A stretch of 64,000 bases of DNA from UBA5336 sp964506685 (GTDB lineage Bacteria > Pseudomonadota > Alphaproteobacteria > Caulobacterales > Hyphomonadaceae), in NCBI GenBank assembly GCA_964506685.1, contig CAZDMQ010000009.1, positions 1 through 64,000 of the forward strand, written 5' to 3'. Under the pieces are notes generated by a model. It saw only the letters and a list, made by a program, of their open reading frames with translations. It made no database searches and was not told where the DNA came from. Position 1 is the first letter of the stretch. The number at the start of each line of letters is the position of its first letter. This document shows, piece by piece, positions 45,448 through 51,915 of this stretch. A program made the position numbers and the translations under genes.

Positions 45448-46155
45448 ATGGCCGAGCCCCCTGTCCAGCTTCGTGAGGTTCTGAGGCCCGGCTCGCTGCT
45501 CAGCGAACTGCCCGAAGCCAGTCTTGACGCACTGCAGAGGCGCGGGGCGGCACGGCGGCTGACAAAGGGGCAGGTCCTGTTCCAGAAGGGCGATGACGGA
45601 ACCCTGCTGGCGATTGTCCTGGAGGGACGTCTCAAGATATCGGCTTTCTCCGTGTCCGGACGGGAAACCGTCCTCAACATTCTCCAGCCCGGAGATGTCG
45701 TCGGCGAGATCGCCGCGATCGATGGCGGGTTGCGGACCGCCGACGCCCTCGCGCTCGAGGATACGGTCATCTGGCAGATCCCGAGCACGGCCATCTCCGG
45801 CCTGATGGAAGAAGATGCGGGATTTGCGGCCAGTCTTGCCCGCGCGCTCTGCCGCAAGCTGCGGGGCGCGTCCGACGCGGTGGAAGCGGCCGCGCTCGAC
45901 ATGTCCCGCCGGGCGGCGGCCGGCCTGCTCCGGCTGGCCCAGCAGAACGAGGACGAGATGGACGAGGCCGGCGGAGTGCTCCGGCTGCCGGTCGACCAGA
46001 CGACGCTGGCGCAGTATTCGGGGCTATCGCGGTCGAACATGAACCGGGCGCTCAAACGCTTTGAACGGACGGGGGCCGCCCGGCATGAACAGGGCATTCT
46101 GACCATTCTAGACGTGGAATGGCTGCGCGATTTCGCCGACAGCGAAGATTTTTAA
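45448..46155 (+). CDS. Crp/Fnr-family cyclic-nucleotide-type regulator
   Basis: A 235-aa regulator. The N-terminal cNMP-binding barrel contains the phosphate-binding cassette GEIAAIDGGLRTADA, retaining the Glu and Arg that bind cAMP in Crp. The C-terminal winged helix has the recognition segment TTLAQYSGLSRSNMNRALKRF. There are no Cys ligands for an Fe-S cluster, so it is Crp-like rather than Fnr-like. GGAG at 45436-45439 is best spaced for the ATG at 45448, although one at 45442 is possible. A strong terminator follows, separating it from the secreted-protein genes it might control. Confidence 0.82.
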   Translation: MAEPPVQLREVLRPGSLLSELPEASLDALQRRGAARRLTKGQVLFQKGDDGTLLAIVLEGRLKISAFSVSGRETVLNILQPGDVVGEIAAIDGGLRTADALALEDTVIWQIPSTAISGLMEEDAGFAASLARALCRKLRGASDAVEAAALDMSRRAAAGLLRLAQQNEDEMDEAGGVLRLPVDQTTLAQYSGLSRSNMNRALKRFERTGAARHEQGILTILDVEWLRDFADSEDF

Positions 46156-46186
46156 GCTCTTACTTTCAATGTATTAGATAGAGATC

Positions 46187-46215
46187 GGGCCGGATTTTCA
46201 TTGAAAATCCGGCCC
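46187..46215 (+). terminator. Rho-independent terminator after the Crp-type gene
   Basis: A perfect 14-bp stem (GGGCCGGATTTTCA and its complement around one base) ends in TGTTT, 32 bp after the stop. Its right arm belongs to the 722-bp repeat described below and reappears without the left arm at 47914-47925. Confidence 0.85.
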
Positions 46216-46925
46216 TGTTTCGTGTAGCACAGGCAGCTCATGGGGGGTGTCCTAGGTTGATCTCGTGGCCAGACGGACTGGCCTCAACGACCCCAACCGG
46301 ACCCTCGCGGGTCCCAGACCCCAAGTGACCAACCCAAGACCAGACCCCTGAAAGGACCCTCCCCATGAAAAACCTCATTCTTGCCATCGCCCTCGCTGCC
46401 GCCGCGCCTGCCGCCCTGGCCCAGGGCACTGGCCCCTCCGGCACGACGACGGCGACCGCCATCAACCAGATGGACGTGTCCTCGACGTCCGACATCTTCG
46501 GCACCTACAACACGAAGCTCTCGACCCAGTACAACACCCAGGATGCCTATGCGGATGCCGAGTCCCACGGCTTCGAAGGCGATGCCGATGCGACCGCCTC
46601 GAACCTGCTGATCGACCGCCAGCTGGACGTGATCACCGGCGAGTACAACCTGGTGGCCGCTGACGATGAGAACTATCAGGATGCCTATGCCTTCGCCGAA
46701 GGCCATGCCTGGGGCCAGCCGGCCGAGGCGCTGACGGTGAACGAACTGGCCGACGAGGACATCCGGGCGGTCGAAGGCTTCGGCAACATGGACCTGCGCG
46801 AGAAGTACAACGAGCAGTTCGGCGAAAGCGTCGCCATCGCCGAGCCGGCCTCCGGATACGGCTACGGTCCGGCCAAGCCGATCGTCATCAAGCCGGTCTG
46901 CACCTCCACCCGCTGCGTCCGCTAG
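46204..46925 (+). repeat. 722-bp direct repeat, copy 1
   Basis: Identical to 47914-48635 except for one base (A at 46226, G at 47936). It covers the right arm of the terminator, a C-rich leader of about 150 bp and the whole 186-aa gene, and stops exactly at the stop codon. Flanks on both sides differ. Confidence 0.95.
46365..46925 (+). CDS. Secreted Tyr/Asn/Asp-rich protein, copy 1 (curli-like locus)
   Basis: A 186-aa protein with a clear signal peptide (AIALAAAAPAALAQG). The mature part is acidic and rich in Asn, Gln, Tyr, Ala and Asp. It contains two related units (TQYNTQDAYADAESHGF and DENYQDAYAFAEGHAWG) and a C-terminal CTSTRC pair. It matches no family I can name. Its neighbours are curlin-like proteins and a CsgG-like secretor, so a fibre subunit or accessory is likely. 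AAAGGACC lies before the ATG. An identical gene is at 48075. Confidence 0.75.
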   Translation: MKNLILAIALAAAAPAALAQGTGPSGTTTATAINQMDVSSTSDIFGTYNTKLSTQYNTQDAYADAESHGFEGDADATASNLLIDRQLDVITGEYNLVAADDENYQDAYAFAEGHAWGQPAEALTVNELADEDIRAVEGFGNMDLREKYNEQFGESVAIAEPASGYGYGPAKPIVIKPVCTSTRCVR

Positions 46926-46998
46926 ATTTCGCGGCAAGTCCTGGGAACAGACAGAAAGGACCTCACCAAAGCACCAGCATGGGCCCCGGCCCATGGGC

Positions 46999-47028
46999 GG
47001 CCGTCTCCTCGAGGCGGCCGTTTGCTTT
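46999..47028 (+). terminator. Terminator after copy 1
   Basis: GGCCGTCTC-CTC-GAGGCGGCC forms a 9-bp stem with one U-G pair, followed by GTTTGCTTT. It lies 74 bp after the stop codon. Confidence 0.7.
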
Positions 47029-47151
47029 CGGGCTGCGGTTCCCGCCCTTCAGAGGGGCCGATTGCCTGCTTTCGTGTCTTGTCCGGCACAGCCGAGCGGC
47101 CACCCCTGCGCCAGGATCAACGCATCAACCCGCCACACCAAGGAGTGACCC

Positions 47152-47757
47152 ATGACCCGAACCCGCCCCACAATTCTCGCCGTCCTGTCGGCTCTCGGCC
47201 TCGCGCTTGCTGCCGGCGCCGCCTCGGCCCAGCAGGCCTTCCCGACGACGGAGTCCCAGGCCCGGCTGTCCCAGCGCAGCTACATTCAGGGCGACTACAA
47301 TGTCGATTACCGCGCCGACACGATCGAGCAGACCGCCTATGCCGAGGCCCCGGCGCCCGGCGCGATCAATCCGCAGGCCCAGTCCTTCCTGGAGAGCCAG
47401 TATGGGTCGGAGCCGGTCTTCAGTTATGACCAGTCCTTCGTGAACCAGTTCGGCTACGCCCATGGCGAGGAAAACACGATGGCCATGACCTATTCCGGCG
47501 TCGATAATGCAGGCGCCGGCGGGCAGGGCGGCATCGACAAGAAGCTCATCATCTCCGAGCAGATTGCCGTCCAGCGCGGCGATGGCAACGCGACCACGCT
47601 CACCGGTGACATCAGCCAGACCGGTCGTCCCATCGGGGCCGGCCTCTATGGCGATCTCGTCGACGTCAATCTCGATGTGGCGACTCAGGTCGGCGTTCAG
47701 GTCGGCAATCGGAACGATCTCGAACTGAACCTGACGACGGAACAATCCGACCAGTAA
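47152..47757 (+). CDS. Curlin-like secreted protein
   Basis: A 201-aa protein with a signal peptide (GLALAAGAASA). The mature part is rich in Gln, Asn, Gly, Tyr and Ser, with curlin-like spacing in its second half: QRGDGNATTLTGDISQTG and VQVGNRNDLELN. Earlier segments (YIQGDYNVDYRAD, SYDQSFVNQFGYAHGEENTMAM) recall the neighbouring secreted proteins. It may form or nucleate a surface fibre. AAGGAG precedes the ATG and a terminator follows, so it is a separate transcription unit. Confidence 0.65.
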   Translation: MTRTRPTILAVLSALGLALAAGAASAQQAFPTTESQARLSQRSYIQGDYNVDYRADTIEQTAYAEAPAPGAINPQAQSFLESQYGSEPVFSYDQSFVNQFGYAHGEENTMAMTYSGVDNAGAGGQGGIDKKLIISEQIAVQRGDGNATTLTGDISQTGRPIGAGLYGDLVDVNLDVATQVGVQVGNRNDLELNLTTEQSDQ

Positions 47758-47779
47758 GCGCCGACAGTCGATCCATCGG

Positions 47780-47814
47780 CAAGGGCTGCCCCCGGCAACG
47801 GGTGGCGGCCCTTG
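47780..47814 (+). terminator. Terminator after the curlin-like gene
   Basis: CAAGGGCTGCC and GGCGGCCCTTG pair as an 11-bp stem with one U-G pair, beginning 22 bp after the stop. The T-run is poor (TCATGT). Confidence 0.6.
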
Positions 47815-47913
47815 TCATGTCCGGGGTGGGGAACGGTGGGCGGCCTCGAAAGGGGATGGAAAATAACATCATAATTACAGTGTATTGAGTGACTTTCGGC
47901 TTCTTGCGCCAAA

Positions 47914-48635
47914 AAAATCCGGCCCTGTTTCGTGTGGCACAGGCAGCTCATGGGGGGTGTCCTAGGTTGATCTCGTGGCCAGACGGACTGGCCTCAACGA
48001 CCCCAACCGGACCCTCGCGGGTCCCAGACCCCAAGTGACCAACCCAAGACCAGACCCCTGAAAGGACCCTCCCCATGAAAAACCTCATTCTTGCCATCGC
48101 CCTCGCTGCCGCCGCGCCTGCCGCCCTGGCCCAGGGCACTGGCCCCTCCGGCACGACGACGGCGACCGCCATCAACCAGATGGACGTGTCCTCGACGTCC
48201 GACATCTTCGGCACCTACAACACGAAGCTCTCGACCCAGTACAACACCCAGGATGCCTATGCGGATGCCGAGTCCCACGGCTTCGAAGGCGATGCCGATG
48301 CGACCGCCTCGAACCTGCTGATCGACCGCCAGCTGGACGTGATCACCGGCGAGTACAACCTGGTGGCCGCTGACGATGAGAACTATCAGGATGCCTATGC
48401 CTTCGCCGAAGGCCATGCCTGGGGCCAGCCGGCCGAGGCGCTGACGGTGAACGAACTGGCCGACGAGGACATCCGGGCGGTCGAAGGCTTCGGCAACATG
48501 GACCTGCGCGAGAAGTACAACGAGCAGTTCGGCGAAAGCGTCGCCATCGCCGAGCCGGCCTCCGGATACGGCTACGGTCCGGCCAAGCCGATCGTCATCA
48601 AGCCGGTCTGCACCTCCACCCGCTGCGTCCGCTAG
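47914..48635 (+). repeat. 722-bp direct repeat, copy 2
   Basis: The second copy of 46204-46925, with one mismatch. It begins with an orphan right arm of the terminator found whole at 46187-46215, which marks it as the derived copy. The 60 bp before it are AT-rich (ATAACATCATAATTA) compared with the rest of the window. Confidence 0.95.
48075..48635 (+). CDS. Secreted Tyr/Asn/Asp-rich protein, copy 2
   Basis: The product is identical residue for residue to that of 46365-46925, with the same leader and ribosome site. The absence of even silent changes means a very recent duplication or ongoing gene conversion. The downstream sequence is different and carries its own strong terminators, so the two genes can be expressed independently. 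Confidence 0.75.
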   Translation: MKNLILAIALAAAAPAALAQGTGPSGTTTATAINQMDVSSTSDIFGTYNTKLSTQYNTQDAYADAESHGFEGDADATASNLLIDRQLDVITGEYNLVAADDENYQDAYAFAEGHAWGQPAEALTVNELADEDIRAVEGFGNMDLREKYNEQFGESVAIAEPASGYGYGPAKPIVIKPVCTSTRCVR

Positions 48636-48646
48636 GACCAGACAGG

Positions 48647-48690
48647 CGGAGCGCGCCACACGCCCAGCCCCTCCCCATGGGCGCGCTCCG
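48647..48690 (+). terminator. Long-loop hairpin after copy 2
   Basis: CGGAGCGCGC and GCGCGCTCCG form a perfect 10-bp stem with a 24-nt loop, followed by TTCCCCCTTT. It begins 12 bp after the stop codon. Confidence 0.6.
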
Positions 48691-48720
48691 TTCCCCCTTT
48701 CAAATGTCCTCCCCCACCTT

Positions 48721-48750
48721 GGCCGCCCATATCGGGCGGCCTTTTCCTTT
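48721..48750 (+). terminator. Rho-independent terminator
   Basis: GGCCGCCC-ATATC-GGGCGGCC is an 8-bp stem followed by TTTTCCTTT. It is the clearest intrinsic terminator of this region and backs up the hairpin at 48647-48690. Confidence 0.85.
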
Positions 48751-48861
48751 CCCGCACGCCGCTGCGCGAGCGCATTGTCAATTGCCCGGGGTGTTTCAGC
48801 CGGCACAGCGCACACGGGGCAATGGCCGCATGATCGGAAGGCATCGGAAAAGGAGACCCAA

Positions 48862-49305
48862 ATGCAACGCCCCCTCACCCTCGCCGCGCTTGTCGCACTC
48901 GGCTGGCTGGCACATGTCACGCCGCCCGCCATGGCCCAGTCCGCACCGGGCCTTTCGAACAGCACCTTCATCTCGAGCCAGAAGCTCCGCTCAAGCCGCG
49001 CCGAAGCGGTGAACACGGCAAGCGCAGCGGAACGAAGGGACCAGATGCTCGCCATCCAGGATGCCCAGATCCGGCTGCTTGATGCCCAGGCCCGTGCCGC
49101 GGCCCAGCCGATGATGCGGGTCAATACCGGCGGACCATCGCCGGTTTCGATCGCCATGCCCACCGGGTCAGGATTGCTGCCCAATGGCGGCGGAGAGACA
49201 AACTACCACGTCAACGTCCAGGTCGGTGAGGGCAACCAGTCGGCGATCACCACCACGTCGCTGAAGAGTGACGAGACCATCACATCCGATGACCAGGGCG
49301 ACTGA
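48862..49305 (+). CDS. Small secreted curlin-like/accessory protein
   Basis: A 147-aa protein with a signal peptide (GWLAHVTPPAMAQ), an Ala/Arg/Gln-rich helical middle (RDQMLAIQDAQIRLLDAQARAAAQ) and a C-terminal segment NYHVNVQVGEGNQSAITTTS. That segment resembles a single curlin-type repeat (G-x-x-N-x-x). It could be a nucleator or a chaperone-like partner of the fibre subunits. AAAAGGAG precedes the ATG at 48862. An 11-bp hairpin follows the stop, 87 bp before the CsgG-like gene. Confidence 0.6.
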   Translation: MQRPLTLAALVALGWLAHVTPPAMAQSAPGLSNSTFISSQKLRSSRAEAVNTASAAERRDQMLAIQDAQIRLLDAQARAAAQPMMRVNTGGPSPVSIAMPTGSGLLPNGGGETNYHVNVQVGEGNQSAITTTSLKSDETITSDDQGD

Positions 49306-49312
49306 CTTTGCC

Positions 49313-49342
49313 GCCCCGGGCCGTTGCAGTGCGGCCCGGGGC
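49313..49342 (+). terminator. GC-rich hairpin after the 147-aa gene
   Basis: GCCCCGGGCCG and its exact complement form an 11-bp stem with an 8-nt loop, 8 bp after the stop. There is no T-run, so attenuation or mRNA protection is as likely as termination. Confidence 0.5.
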
Positions 49343-49392
49343 CACTAGACTGCACCCGTCCGGGATGACCGGCACAGGGGAGAGGATTCATC

Positions 49393-50919
49393 ATGACGGG
49401 CTCAATCAGGCACTTTTTTCTGGCAACTGTCCTTGCGCTGTGCGGGTGCGCCAGCGTTGACCCGGCAACCGTCCCGCAATCGGCGCAGCCCGCATTGCCG
49501 CCCACCCCGGCAGTCACCCGGTTCGAGGCGCCGCTGGAGTGCATGGACCGGCTCTTCGCCGATTTCGGCGTGTCCGGTGTCACCGTCGCGGCGCTGCCTG
49601 TGCCCGACTATACCGGGCGGGTCTATGTCGGCAGCGATATCTGGCTGCAGGGAGCGATCACCAAGATGTCCCAGCGCAGCGGCGCGTTCGTGGTCACCGA
49701 TTACAATCCCAACCAGCTGGCCCCGGAACAGGGCCTGTGGTCGCTGTCCTCGAAGACGAATTTCTACATCCCGGCCTATTACGTGCGCGGCGCGATTTCG
49801 GGCTTTTCCGGCAATGTCGCCGAGAATTCGGCCACGGCCGGCTTGGGCGGCCCGGTCTCAGGCGGGTCGGTGACCCGGGGAGCAGCCTATTCCCTTGTTT
49901 CGGTTGACCTCACCGTGGGCCACCTCCAGCAGCGGACGCTGATCAACCGGGCGCGCGCCGCCAATGAAGTGGTGCTCGAGTCGCGCGGTGGCGGGACCCA
50001 GGTCGGCGGCATCCTCGAGAAATATGGCGCCAACCTGGAAATCGTTGCCAGTCAATCGGATGGGATTCCCCAGGCGGTCCGCGCGCTGATCGAGCTGAAT
50101 GCCATTGAGGTGCTGGGCCGGCTCACGGCGGTGCCTTACTGGCGCTGCCTCGGCTCGGCGCATGACAATCCGGACGTGGTCGAGGCCCGCGAGGATATCT
50201 ATTCAAGCATGTCCGAAGCCGAGCGGGTGGTCTTCCTGCAGCGCCGGCTGAACCGGCTGGGATACTATGCAGGGGAACTCAACGGGGTCCGCTCCGACGA
50301 GCTCATGGAAGCGGCTGCGCGCTTTGCCGGCGATCGGGGGTTCACCGGGGAAATCGACGAACTTACTCTGTATCATGCACTGACCGACTGGAGCGAAACG
50401 GATCCGCCCGCGCCGGGACCTGCAGCGTCTCCCCGGCCGGCCGAGGTGGCCTCACAACCGGTGGAAGCGGCGCTGGAACGCCAGAGCCAGGGCCTGTCGG
50501 TGCAGTTGGCCCTGCTCGCCGATCAGCGCACGCCCGGGGCGCCGGTGTCCCTCGCGCTGACGAGCGACCAGGCAGCCTACGCCTATTGCTACCTCGAGGA
50601 CGCGTCGGGAACGCTCGCCCGGGTCTTCCCGAACCGCTGGCAGCCCGACCCCCTGCTACCGCCTGACCGGGCCGTGAAGGTTCCCGGCGACAAGGCGGCA
50701 TTCGACCTTGTGGTACCCGCAGCAGGCCAGACCGAGCAGGTTGCCTGTTTCGTGTCGACAGCGGAACTGAGCCAGGCCATGCCGCCTTCGGTTCAGGTGC
50801 AGGACCTAACGCCGCTGCCCTTTGATTCGCTGAAAGCGCTGCAGTCGGAATACAGCCGGACCGCCAAGTCACTGCAGGGAGACCTGATTGTCAGGCAGCT
50901 CTCGCTGTCCGCGCAGTAG
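49393..50919 (+). CDS. CsgG-like lipoprotein with peptidoglycan-binding-like and DUF4384 domains
   Basis: A 508-aa lipoprotein (lipobox ALCGC). The first 250 residues follow the CsgG plan: VYVGSDIWLQGAITKMSQRSGAFVVTDY, then YSLVSVDLTVGHLQQRTLINRARAANEVV and QVGGILEKYGANLEIVASQSDGIPQAVRALIELNAIEVL. This fold forms the nonameric outer-membrane pore that exports curli subunits. Next is a peptidoglycan-binding-like helix unit (about 273-323, FLQRRLNRLGYYAGELNGV), a Pro/Ala linker and a DUF4384 beta domain (about 365-456, AYAYCYLEDASGTLARVFPN). Ordinary CsgG ends near residue 277, so this is a fused, enlarged form. It is the likely exporter of the small proteins upstream. Confidence 0.78.
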   Translation: MTGSIRHFFLATVLALCGCASVDPATVPQSAQPALPPTPAVTRFEAPLECMDRLFADFGVSGVTVAALPVPDYTGRVYVGSDIWLQGAITKMSQRSGAFVVTDYNPNQLAPEQGLWSLSSKTNFYIPAYYVRGAISGFSGNVAENSATAGLGGPVSGGSVTRGAAYSLVSVDLTVGHLQQRTLINRARAANEVVLESRGGGTQVGGILEKYGANLEIVASQSDGIPQAVRALIELNAIEVLGRLTAVPYWRCLGSAHDNPDVVEAREDIYSSMSEAERVVFLQRRLNRLGYYAGELNGVRSDELMEAAARFAGDRGFTGEIDELTLYHALTDWSETDPPAPGPAASPRPAEVASQPVEAALERQSQGLSVQLALLADQRTPGAPVSLALTSDQAAYAYCYLEDASGTLARVFPNRWQPDPLLPPDRAVKVPGDKAAFDLVVPAAGQTEQVACFVSTAELSQAMPPSVQVQDLTPLPFDSLKALQSEYSRTAKSLQGDLIVRQLSLSAQ

Positions 50920-50959
50920 CGGCTTCACAAGCCTGCGCGCATGAAGTCCCGGCAAAAAA

Positions 50960-51000
50960 GAGCGCCGCCGACCAATCAGGCCAGCGGCGCTCCCGTTTTT
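50960..51000. terminator. Bidirectional terminator
   Basis: GAGCGCCGC and GCGGCGCTC (9-bp stem, 15-nt loop) are flanked by AAAAAA on the left and CGTTTTT on the right. It serves both the plus-strand CsgG-like gene and the convergent minus-strand lipoprotein gene. Confidence 0.85.
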
Positions 51001-51052
51001 CACGCCACTTCAGTCTACATGACACTCTACTGAGGGGATGCGGGCGTATTGT

Positions 51053-51754
51053 CTACTTGCCGAAATCACAAAACTGTAGAGAACGTGATGTTCCGTCGGG
51101 TTCCGTTGCGGAATAAGTGCGCCCGGACAGCTCATCGCCCTCGCACATGATGCCCATCTGATAGAGATCGACCAGGTAGGAATTGTCAGGCGTCAGGTTC
51201 GCATCGATCATCAGGTCGACGGCATCCTGGTGATTGCCGAGGCGGAACAGGGCCTCGAAGCGCTCCTCGCTCGAAAACTCTCCCTGTTCGAGAGCGAAAT
51301 TGATCGATGTGGCTTCGCCGCGGGCCGTGTCGAGCAGGGTCTGGGCGTCTGCGGCCTTCGGATGGTCGGGAACCAGGGCGAGAAGTTCTTCGGCATCGGA
51401 GATGGCTCCCCAGACATTATTGCCATCGCCGTAGCGGAGTTTCGCCCGCTCGAAGAGCACGGTGCCCTTTTCGGCATCACTGAGGTCGGGATTGCCGAGC
51501 ATCTGGGTGAGCCGGTCGATGGCGGCCTGTTCATTGCCGGCCGCGATGAGTTCATCGACCGTGGCCATGCCGAGATCGAGCTCGGTGACCTCGGCTTCGG
51601 CCAGGGCGATTTCGCCGACGGGGGCAAGCTCTGTCGGCGAGCTGGCGGTATCGGTCTCGGCGACCGGCGCGGGCGCGCTGGCCTCGGGCTCGGGCGCGCT
51701 GGCGCAGGCAGCAAGCGCGGCAACGGACGCGGTGGCAAGGATGGTGCGGATCAT
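51053..51754 (-). CDS. TPR-like lipoprotein of unknown function
   Basis: A 233-aa lipoprotein (lipobox LAAC at residues 14-17) with an acidic Ala/Glu/Pro linker. Helical repeats follow (TVDELIAAGNEQAAIDRLTQMLGNPDLSDAEKG compressed over residues 64-97, then NNVWGAISDAEELLALVPDHPKAADAQTLL), the pattern of tetratricopeptide proteins. Two Cys near the C-terminus could form a disulphide. A role in envelope assembly is possible. It is monocistronic, ending at the shared bidirectional terminator. Confidence 0.75.
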   Translation of the reverse strand: MIRTILATASVAALAACASAPEPEASAPAPVAETDTASSPTELAPVGEIALAEAEVTELDLGMATVDELIAAGNEQAAIDRLTQMLGNPDLSDAEKGTVLFERAKLRYGDGNNVWGAISDAEELLALVPDHPKAADAQTLLDTARGEATSINFALEQGEFSSEERFEALFRLGNHQDAVDLMIDANLTPDNSYLVDLYQMGIMCEGDELSGRTYSATEPDGTSRSLQFCDFGK

Positions 51755-51915
51755 GGCTGGGACTCCCCTGTGGATTGAGCTCCCGCGACACTACACAGGG
51801 TCCCCGGACGGGCAAGCGACGGTTTCGTGGCTTTTTCGCGAAAGGCTGTGGCCGGGACAGGGCTTGCCCGCCCTTTCCGGGCGGGCGCGTGGTCGGCTGG
51901 GCAGGGACTGCCGGA

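Noticed and set aside
46365..48635. Assembly artefact explaining the repeated gene
   Set aside because: Not fully excluded, but the flanks differ on both sides of each copy, one internal base differs, and the derived copy carries half a terminator stem, all fitting a real duplication.
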